NCBI GenBank assembly: GCA_016210245.1
Contig: JACQUR010000307.1
Span: 1 to 25,605 of the forward strand
Direction of reading: 5' to 3'
From: Chloroflexota bacterium
GTDB taxonomy: Bacteria > Chloroflexota > UBA6077 > JACQUR01
DNA length: 25,605 bases
Positions 21,034 to 25,605 of the stretch are shown here, in pieces. The notes below the pieces were generated by a model. That model was not told where the DNA came from. It did not search any database and worked only from the letters and a program-made list of their open reading frames with translations. The position numbers and the translations under genes are program-made. Every line of letters begins with the position of its first letter. The first letter of the stretch is position 1.

Positions 21034-21132
21034 CTGAGTGCTGAGTGCTGAGTGCTGAGTCCTGAGTGCTGAGTCCTGAGTCCTGAGTGCTCGGAAGCGT
21101 ACTCAGGACTCAGGACTCAGCACTCAGCACTC
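21034..21132. repeat. Heptamer palindrome, long copy (CTGAGTG/CTGAGTC)
   Basis: Eight 7-mers in exact register (21034-21089: CTGAGTG x3, CTGAGTC, CTGAGTG, CTGAGTC x2, CTGAGTG), two linker 7-mers (CTCGGAA, GCGTACT), then four complementary 7-mers (CAGGACT x2, CAGCACT x2). Positions 21057-21088 pair with 21101-21132 with one mismatch around the 12-nt loop 21089-21100 (GCTCGGAAGCGT). The loop is identical, in reverse complement, to that at 16515-16526. Located upstream of the minus-strand phosphodiesterase gene. Confidence 0.9.
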
Positions 21133-21160
21133 AACGTGGGCCAGAGTCATAGCTCAGCAG

Positions 21161-21202
21161 TCTGCACTCTACAATCTGCACTCTCCAATCTGCAATCTCC
21201 AA
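21161..21202 (+). repeat. Six-unit heptamer tandem array (TCTGCAC/TCTCCAA)
   Basis: TCTGCAC, TCTACAA, TCTGCAC, TCTCCAA, TCTGCAA, TCTCCAA in perfect 7-nt register, 28 nt after the long palindrome. Unlike the others it has no complementary half, so it may be a broken or young array. Confidence 0.75.
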
Positions 21203-21263
21203 TCCCGGCACACGTCCTGCGTACCTGGTGCGCGCACGCATCTCGCCCGGGGAGGGTCGCGCC

Positions 21264-21455
21264 ATGCTGTCCGAGGATCAGGAGCTCAGCTTACGCAGTG
21301 CGGTCAAGCTGCTGCGGATGGTGGTTCAGCAAACAGACTTGCCGGGGGATAGGAAGCTCAAGGCGGACGAGGCCTTGCGGCAGCTCATGGTGACTATCTG
21401 CGGCACCGCCGAGCTGCCGGACTCGGCTGAGTACCGGCGCCGCCCCGCCGCGTAG
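21264..21455 (+). CDS. Small protein of unknown function
   Basis: 63 residues from ATG 21264, with GGGGAGGG about 8 nt upstream. It is mainly helical: LSEDQELSLRSAVKLLRMVV, GDRKLKADEALRQLMVTICG, and a basic tail EYRRRPAA. No membrane segment or known motif. A hairpin follows within 20 nt, so it looks like a complete single-gene unit. An in-frame upstream GTG-type start at 21228 exists but would add a Pro/Arg stretch. Confidence 0.5.
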   Translation: MLSEDQELSLRSAVKLLRMVVQQTDLPGDRKLKADEALRQLMVTICGTAELPDSAEYRRRPAA

Positions 21456-21472
21456 CTACCACCGTATGCATG

Positions 21473-21509
21473 CCAGGGTAAGGGCGGACGGCTTGCGCCC
21501 TTACCCTGG
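21473..21509 (+). terminator. 14-bp perfect hairpin after the small gene
   Basis: CCAGGGTAAGGGCG (21473-21486) pairs exactly with CGCCCTTACCCTGG (21496-21509), 9-nt loop, 17 nt after the stop codon. No T-run follows on either strand; a terminator or mRNA 3' stabiliser. Confidence 0.5.
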
Positions 21510-21622
21510 TGGCACGCGTGCCGCCAGGCGCGTCCGCCCCACTCCCACTGACTCGACCACGCTGCGAAACGCTGCAACGTGGTAGCTCGATCTCGCCCTG
21601 CGCCGGCCGCGCCGGCAGGGCA

Positions 21623-21661
21623 AGCAAAAGGGGTCGGGCTGGTGGCCCGACCCCTTTTGCT
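21623..21661. terminator. Bidirectional intrinsic-type terminator
   Basis: AGCAAAAGGGGTCGGGC (21623-21639) pairs perfectly with its complement at 21645-21661, 5-nt loop. The A4 and T4 runs in the outer stem give a GC-rich core followed by U-rich RNA on both strands. It separates the plus-strand small gene from the minus-strand micro-gene and S9 peptidase gene. Confidence 0.8.
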
Positions 21662-21683
21662 ACACGCAGACGCCGATCGGCGC

Positions 21684-21761
21684 CTAGCGCCCTTTCCAGG
21701 CTGGGACCACCAGCACCATGGCGACGCATGCGAAGAGGAACAGTAAGAAAGCCGCGTCCAC
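21684..21761 (-). CDS. Possible 25-residue single-pass membrane micro-protein
   Basis: A GTG at 21761 with GAGG 7 nt upstream opens VDAAFLLFLFACVAMVLVVP followed by AWKGR and a TAG stop. The peptide is an uninterrupted hydrophobic helix with a short basic C-terminal end, as in many bacterial one-pass micro-proteins. It starts 27 nt after the stop of the S9 peptidase gene on the same strand and is followed after 22 nt by a strong terminator, so it would be the last gene of that transcript. No family recognised; short enough to be chance, although hydrophobicity and placement favour a gene. Confidence 0.35.
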   Translation of the reverse strand: MDAAFLLFLFACVAMVLVVPAWKGR

Positions 21762-21788
21762 AGTACAACCTCGCTGGGCAATCTGCGG

Positions 21789-23801
21789 CTACTCATGCAT
21801 GGAACGTGCCGGTTCCAACCCGCCTCCAATCTCCACCCCGAGATACCGGTCGAACCAGCCCGCGATGCGCGCCAGGCGCTCCAGCCGGCGGTCCGGGCGC
21901 CCCGAGCGGGACAGGTTGTGGCTCTCCTCGGGGAAGCGGACGAACTCAACCGTGCGGCCCAGGCGCTTCAGGGCCACGAAGAGCTGCTCGGCCTGCTCGA
22001 TCGGGCAGCGCAGGTCCTGCTCGCTGTGCAGGATGAGCAGCGGCGTGCGGACCTGCTGCGCGTAGGTGAGGGGGGAGAGGCGGCGATACAACTCGGGCTG
22101 CTCCCACCACGGCCCGAGCCACTCGTACTCGGCGAAGCCCGGGATGTCGGTGGTGCCATACATGCTGAACAGATTGGCCACGCTCCGCTCGGCCACGGCT
22201 GCGCCGAAGCGATCGGTGTGGCCTACGATCCAGTTGGCCATATAGCCGCCGTAGCTGCCCCCGCACACGCCCAGCCGGGCCGGGTCCGCGTAGCCCTGCT
22301 CCAGCGCCCAGTCCACGGCCGCCAGGACGTCCTCGTAGTCCTGGCTGCCCCAGGCGCCCCGCACTGCCTCGGCTAGCGTCTGCCCGTAGCCGCGGCTGCC
22401 GCGCGGATTGGCGTACAGCACCAGGTAGCCCCTGGCGGCCAGGAGCTGGAACTCGTGCATGAAGGTGTTGCCGTAGAGCGCGTGGGGGCCGCCGTGAACC
22501 TGGAGCACCAGGGGGAAGCGCTGCCCGGCCTGGAAGCCTGGCGGCTTGAGCAGCCAGCCGTCCAGCAGCTCGCCGTCGCTCGACGGGTAGCGAAAAGCCT
22601 CCGGCTCGGCCAGCTCCACCTCGGCCAGCAGATGCTGGTTCACCTCGGTCAGGCGGCGCTCGTGCAGGCCGTCCGCGCTCACCGCCCACAGGTCGCCCGG
22701 GTTCGTTGGCTCGGAGGCGTCGAAGGCGATGATCTGGCCATCCGCGGCGAGGCTGAAGGACATGATCTGGCGGGGCCCAGCCACCAGGCGGGTGACCTGG
22801 GGGCCGTCCAGGTCGACGCGGTACAGGTGCGTGTCCCCCTGGTCGCTAGCCAGGAAGTAGAGGCTCCGTCCATCCGTCGTCCAGGTGGGGATGGGGCTGG
22901 GCGCGTGGTCGCGGGTATCGGTCAGCAGGTCTGAGCCCACGCTGCGGTCGAACTCGGCGGTCAGCTCGACCGCCTCGCCTCCGCCGGCCTGGACCAGCCA
23001 GATGCCCCAGTTGGCCGCGTAGTCGTTCGGGCGGGCCTGGCCGACGAAGGCCAGCCACTCCCCGTCCGGCGACCAGGCTGGCGCGGCGGCCGGGCCGCGG
23101 GAACGGGTCACCCGGGCCGGCTCGCCGCCCGCGGCCGCGACCACCCAGAGGTCGGCCACGTTGTTCAGGTCGCGCTCCGGCGAGCGGTTGGAGGCGAAGG
23201 CGAGGCGCGTCCCGTCGGGCGACCAGGCGGGATTCACGTCGTCCCAGTCGCCCGCGGTGAGCTGGCGCGGCTCCGGCTCGTCCAGGCCGAGTACGAACAG
23301 GTGCTTGCGCGAGCCGTCGAAGTACCCTTCGCCGTCGTAGCGGTGCTTGAGGCGGGTGAGGTGGCGGAAGCGGGGCGGCTTGTTGGGGTCAGCCTCGGTT
23401 TCCAGCCCGGTGCGCGAGACCACCGCCAGGTGGCGGCTATCGGGCGCCCAGGCCAGCTCCGAGACGCCCCCGGGCAGGGTGGCCAGGCGGCGCGCCTCCC
23501 CGCCGTGGGCGGGGATGACGTGGAGCTGGGGCCGCGGATCGCTGCGGTCGGAGACAAAGGCCAGCCAGCGGCCATCCGGCGACCAGCGCGGACTGGACTC
23601 GCGTCGCGCGCCGGCCGTGAAGATCTGCGCCGGCCCGCCCTCGATCGGCGCCATCCACACCGCGGAGCGGTAGGTACTGGCCTCGCGGTCAATGGTGGTG
23701 AGGACGAAGGCGACCCGCGTGCCGTCCGGCGAGATCTGCGGGTCGCTGGCGAAGCGGAGGGCCAGGAGATCCTCGGCTGCGATCGGTCGTTGTGATGGCA
23801 T
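21789..23801 (-). CDS. S9 family peptidase (acylaminoacyl-peptidase/prolyl oligopeptidase type)
   Basis: 670 residues from ATG 23801 with GGAGG 6 nt upstream; the frame extends to 23936 but without a better start. The N-terminal ~400 residues are a beta-propeller with repeated blade motifs (DPQISPDGTRVAFVLTTID, SPRWSPDGRWLAFVSDRSD, NPAWSPDGTRLAFASNRSP, APAWSPDGEWLAFVGQ). The C-terminal alpha/beta hydrolase domain has GVCGGSYGGYMANWIVGH (Ser516), LHSEQDLRCPIEQAEQLF (Asp596) and FPEESHNLSRSG (His628), a complete triad. It cleaves short peptides or acylated N-terminal residues in the cytoplasm; no signal peptide. The final LEPARSMHE lies after the catalytic domain and is probably dispensable. 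It stands alone, divergent from the MNT-like/HEPN-like pair. Confidence 0.93.
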   Translation of the reverse strand: MPSQRPIAAEDLLALRFASDPQISPDGTRVAFVLTTIDREASTYRSAVWMAPIEGGPAQIFTAGARRESSPRWSPDGRWLAFVSDRSDPRPQLHVIPAHGGEARRLATLPGGVSELAWAPDSRHLAVVSRTGLETEADPNKPPRFRHLTRLKHRYDGEGYFDGSRKHLFVLGLDEPEPRQLTAGDWDDVNPAWSPDGTRLAFASNRSPERDLNNVADLWVVAAAGGEPARVTRSRGPAAAPAWSPDGEWLAFVGQARPNDYAANWGIWLVQAGGGEAVELTAEFDRSVGSDLLTDTRDHAPSPIPTWTTDGRSLYFLASDQGDTHLYRVDLDGPQVTRLVAGPRQIMSFSLAADGQIIAFDASEPTNPGDLWAVSADGLHERRLTEVNQHLLAEVELAEPEAFRYPSSDGELLDGWLLKPPGFQAGQRFPLVLQVHGGPHALYGNTFMHEFQLLAARGYLVLYANPRGSRGYGQTLAEAVRGAWGSQDYEDVLAAVDWALEQGYADPARLGVCGGSYGGYMANWIVGHTDRFGAAVAERSVANLFSMYGTTDIPGFAEYEWLGPWWEQPELYRRLSPLTYAQQVRTPLLILHSEQDLRCPIEQAEQLFVALKRLGRTVEFVRFPEESHNLSRSGRPDRRLERLARIAGWFDRYLGVEIGGGLEPARSMHE

Positions 23802-23922
23802 GGCCGCCTCCAGTGAGCAGCGATGGGACGAGGGCAGACGCTGTGGGCAGTGTACTGTGATTTGCTGATATGCTGATATTCGGTGCGGAGGGACGAAGCA
23901 GCCGCCCCCGCGGGTGCGAATA

Positions 23923-23951
23923 TTGCTACACAACAATGGGCAGTATACAAT
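23923..23951 (+). promoter_or_regulatory. Promoter of the MNT-like/HEPN-like pair
   Basis: TTGCTA (23923-23928), 17-nt spacer, TACAAT (23946-23951), about 72 nt before the ATG at 24024, in a locally A+T-rich section. Nearby, GCTGATAT occurs twice in tandem (23864-23879), upstream of the divergent S9 gene. Confidence 0.6.
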
Positions 23952-24023
23952 GCCGGCCCAAGGAGCCTGGCGGCTGCACGGGGTGGGTCAAGGCGCCTCA
24001 GTAGGTGTCCGAAAGGGGACGTT

Positions 24024-24344
24024 ATGTCTATCGTAGCTCCGGATCTACCTGCGACCACCAGGACGGCGTCGGTGCTGGAAACGGTTCAGGCAGTCCTGCG
24101 CTTCCTGAGCGCCGTGGGGGCACTTGAGTCCCTGGATAGAGTCGCGTTCTCCACCAGTGGAGCGCACGTAGACTTGTGGGTGATTCTGGGAGCAGACAAG
24201 ATAGAGGACGCCGATGCCATCTACGCAGCGGAGGAGGAGTACTTCGCCACTCCAGGTATTCTTGACGTGGATGTGCATATCGTCCCGCTGAGCCGGGTAG
24301 ATGAGCGGAATCTGCCTCCGGCCCACACGGTCTTCAGACGCTAG
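24024..24344 (+). CDS. Small protein, possibly a degenerate nucleotidyltransferase (MNT)-like partner
   Basis: 106 residues, ATG 24024 with GAAAGGGGAC upstream. A helix (ASVLETVQAVLRFLSAVGAL) leads into strands LDRVAFSTSGAHVDLWVILG, an acidic helix (EDADAIYAAEEEYFATPG) and the strand LDVDVHIVPLSRVDERNLP. The order strand, acidic Asp-containing strand, helix, and VDVHIVPL with a late LP recalls minimal nucleotidyltransferases of HEPN-MNT modules, but the GSxxxG and DxD motifs are not intact, so activity is doubtful. No other family recognised. Only 2 nt separate its stop from the HEPN-like gene; both probably share the promoter at 23923. Confidence 0.6.
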   Translation: MSIVAPDLPATTRTASVLETVQAVLRFLSAVGALESLDRVAFSTSGAHVDLWVILGADKIEDADAIYAAEEEYFATPGILDVDVHIVPLSRVDERNLPPAHTVFRR

Positions 24345-24346
24345 CA

Positions 24347-24718
24347 GTGCCTGGCCAGGCTGAACATCTCCAGCAGGCCCGAGCAAATCGCGATCTCGCG
24401 GAGTATCTGCTCCAGGCGAGGCCTCATGACCCAGTCTCGATGCAATGGGCGGTCACCGTGGCTTTCTACTGTGCTGTTCATTGCATAGAGGCGCACTTGG
24501 CTGCCTACGGCGTCCACTCCCAAGGGCACACCCAACGGTGGATGCGCATGCTCGAGCCTCAGCACGCAGTCCCAAGTTACGTCCGGCGCGCCTACAGACG
24601 CCTCCGAGACTACAGCGAGGACGCGCGATACCGCATGGGACAGTTTCCCTCGGGCGACGTTCGCTCCCTTGTGCTCGACCACTACCTCAAGACCGTCGTG
24701 GACTGGGTGAACCTCTAG
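24347..24718 (+). CDS. HEPN domain-like protein
   Basis: 123 residues starting at GTG 24347, 2 nt after the upstream stop and without its own ribosome-binding site, so probably translated by coupling. All-helical: EHLQQARANRDLAEYLLQA, MQWAVTVAFYCAVHCIEAHL, AVPSYVRRAYRRLRDYSEDA then RYR. This W-x-V-x-x-AFY-x-AVH...H-x-x-R...Y-x-x-L-x-x-YS-x-x-ARY pattern is that of HEPN-type helical proteins often paired with small partners in toxin-antitoxin loci. Two Arg-x5-His stretches (Arg67...His73, Arg106...His112) are candidates for the R-x4-6-H RNase motif; the second lies at the C-terminal helix where it is usual. RNase activity is not proven by the sequence. Confidence 0.6.
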   Translation: MPGQAEHLQQARANRDLAEYLLQARPHDPVSMQWAVTVAFYCAVHCIEAHLAAYGVHSQGHTQRWMRMLEPQHAVPSYVRRAYRRLRDYSEDARYRMGQFPSGDVRSLVLDHYLKTVVDWVNL

Positions 24719-24887
24719 AGTCGCAACGACCATCTGCTTGCTTCTTCTTCAATCTCAGGGGGAGAACACCTCCTTTCTACCCGTCCCTTGCCGCCCCTCA
24801 GCACGTTAATAGCCGGTGCAGAGCATCGGCGGGCGATGGTGGCGACGGCCCGCCCGCCGGCCAGGCTGACAAGGTGTGAGGTGACCC

Positions 24888-25157
24888 ATGGCCATCAGCT
24901 TCGAGGCGACCCCCGAGCAGCGACTGCAGACCGTGCAGCGCTTGCTCCAGACCGCGCAGCAGGCCTACACGCTCGCGCGGCACCTCAACGAGGAGATCGC
25001 CCGAATCCGAGCGTGGGAGCAGGGGCCGAGGGTGTCGGTGGTGGGCTACTCCCTTGGCATCTGCCAGGGCGACGTGGAGGTCGCCGCCAGCCGGTTGGGC
25101 GGGCTGCGCAACGAGCTGGAGGAGCTGGCCGGGACGCTGGAGCAGGTGCGCGAGTGA
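24888..25157 (+). CDS. Small helical/coiled-coil protein of unknown function
   Basis: 89 residues from ATG 24888, preceded by GAGGTGA. Heptad-like Leu spacing in TPEQRLQTVQRLLQTAQQAY, LARHLNEEIARIRAW and LGGLRNELEELAGTLEQVRE suggests a helical pair or coiled coil with a short strand section (RVSVVGYSLGICQGDVEV) between. No catalytic motif or membrane segment. It lies 170 nt after the HEPN-like gene and 105 nt before a coiled-coil gene with its own promoter. I do not recognise the family. 24719-24887 shows no further gene. Confidence 0.55.
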   Translation: MAISFEATPEQRLQTVQRLLQTAQQAYTLARHLNEEIARIRAWEQGPRVSVVGYSLGICQGDVEVAASRLGGLRNELEELAGTLEQVRE

Positions 25158-25234
25158 TGGGGGCGAGGTGGCCCGATGAGCCTGCGGTGAGCAGGTCCCG
25201 CCCGGCGCAGGGGCGCAGTCCAGTGCCCGTGCCA

Positions 25235-25243
25235 TGCTATACT
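25235..25243 (+). promoter_or_regulatory. Extended -10 promoter of the coiled-coil gene
   Basis: TGCTATACT matches the extended -10 pattern TG-n-TATAAT, 20 nt before the ATG at 25263; no good -35 is present, as expected for this class. A very short leader would result. Confidence 0.5.
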
Positions 25244-25262
25244 CCCCCTGGGAGCGTTGCTC

Positions 25263-25605
25263 ATGCCCTTCACTTCCGACGACTTCCAGGATCTGATCCG
25301 CTTGCTCGAGCGGCACCCCGAGTGGCGGCCCGAACTGCGGCGGCTTGTGCTGTCCGAGGAGTTGCTTGAACTGCCGGCCCGGATAGGCCAGTTGGCCGAC
25401 AGCACGGTGCAGCGCTTTGGGCGCCTCGACGCGGCGCTCGAGCGGCTGGCCGAAGCGCAGGAGCAGACTGAGCGCCGGCTGGCCACGCTCACCGCGCGCG
25501 TCGATGCCCTGGCCGAGGCGCAGGCCCGGACGGAGCAGCAACTGGCCACGCTCACCGCGCGCGTCGATGCCCTGGCCGAGGCGCAGGCCCGGACGGAGCA
25601 GCAAC
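25263..25605 (+). CDS. Coiled-coil protein, DUF3782-like (N-terminal part)
   Basis: Partial: 114 codons are visible before the right edge. It opens FTSDDFQDLIRLLERHPEW and continues RPELRRLVLSEELLELPARI, then a long heptad region in which the unit LATLTARVDALAEAQARTEQ plus Q repeats with 21-residue (three-heptad) period. Proteins with this opening commonly end in a PD-(D/E)xK nuclease-like DUF3782 domain; that part is outside the window, so the family call is from the N-terminus only. The ATG at 25263 is the first in frame after the promoter; no strong ribosome-binding site is seen beyond GGGAG at 25250-25254. Confidence 0.75.
   Translation, partial: MPFTSDDFQDLIRLLERHPEWRPELRRLVLSEELLELPARIGQLADSTVQRFGRLDAALERLAEAQEQTERRLATLTARVDALAEAQARTEQQLATLTARVDALAEAQARTEQQ
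25479..25604 (+). repeat. Two exact 63-bp tandem repeats encoding three-heptad units
   Basis: 25479-25541 and 25542-25604 are identical at all 63 positions. A preceding, diverged unit (with GAAGCGCAGGAGCAGACTGA) shows that the array grew from an older copy. It reaches the window edge, so copy number is unknown and an assembly break here would not be surprising. Confidence 0.9.

Noticed and set aside
21034..21202. CRISPR array
   Set aside because: The unit is 7 nt with no unique spacers and the array folds back on itself; there are no cas genes in the window.
1..25605. tRNA, rRNA, riboswitch or phage attachment site
   Set aside because: I read the gaps on both strands and found no cloverleaf, conserved rRNA block, recognisable aptamer or integrase-linked repeat; a covariance-model search would be decisive.

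Overview
This is a GC-rich (by eye about two thirds G+C), gene-dense bacterial window whose gene content best fits a Chloroflexota-like organism. The clues are a pair of GT-C membrane glycosyltransferases, a TctC/Bug-type binding lipoprotein without its permease, a large S9 peptidase, coiled-coil DUF3782-like proteins, and lipoproteins with Pro/Ala-rich linkers. The taxonomy is an inference; there is no rRNA or other marker gene here. No tRNA, rRNA, CRISPR array, transposase or phage gene was seen.

Layout. 1-214: start of a molybdopterin oxidoreductase running off the left edge. 484-3950: two divergent paralogous membrane glycosyltransferases; a consensus promoter on the minus strand moves the start of the first one inward. 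4120-4949: two overlapping small genes of unknown function that look like a toxin/partner pair. 5132-9942: a possible catabolic set on the plus strand (orphan molybdenum hydroxylase large subunit, class III CoA-transferase, TctC-like binding lipoprotein). 10064-11603, minus strand: a thioredoxin-SurA-like fusion lipoprotein and a two-finger C2H2 mini-protein. 11913-12706: a glutaredoxin with an extra half thioredoxin domain, overlapping a MerT-like membrane protein. 12799-16308: a Crp/Fnr regulator, then a sulfur operon (YeeE/YedE transporter, TusA, rhodanese lipoprotein) with its own promoter. 16565-17809, minus: HtrA-type protease with a direct-repeat regulatory region.

18066-18369: a ribbon-helix-helix-like antitoxin followed by what looks like a truncated RelE/ParE toxin. 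18418-20111: ThiI and a DUF523/TudS-like protein overlapping as TGATG, a thiolation enzyme next to a probable dethiolation enzyme. 20139-20981, minus: glycerophosphodiester phosphodiesterase. 21264-23801: a small unknown gene, a 25-residue predicted membrane peptide, strong hairpin terminators, and an S9 peptidase. 24024-24718: an MNT-like/HEPN-like pair with its own promoter. 24888 to the right edge: a small helical protein and the start of a coiled-coil protein with exact 63-bp repeats.

The most unusual property is a family of palindromic repeats built in 7-nt steps (types CTGAGTG/CTGAGTC, CCTCCAA/GGTTGAA, GGCCAGT, CATCAGC/CATCACC, TCTGCAC/TCTCCAA). They occur in at least seven places, mostly between genes. 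One lies inside the signal-peptide region of a lipoprotein and another covers the ribosome-binding site and start codon of the DUF523 gene. Two copies, 4.5 kb apart and in opposite orientation, share an identical 12-nt loop. Sulfur and thiol chemistry recurs across the window: thioredoxin, glutaredoxin, YeeE-TusA-rhodanese, and ThiI-TudS.
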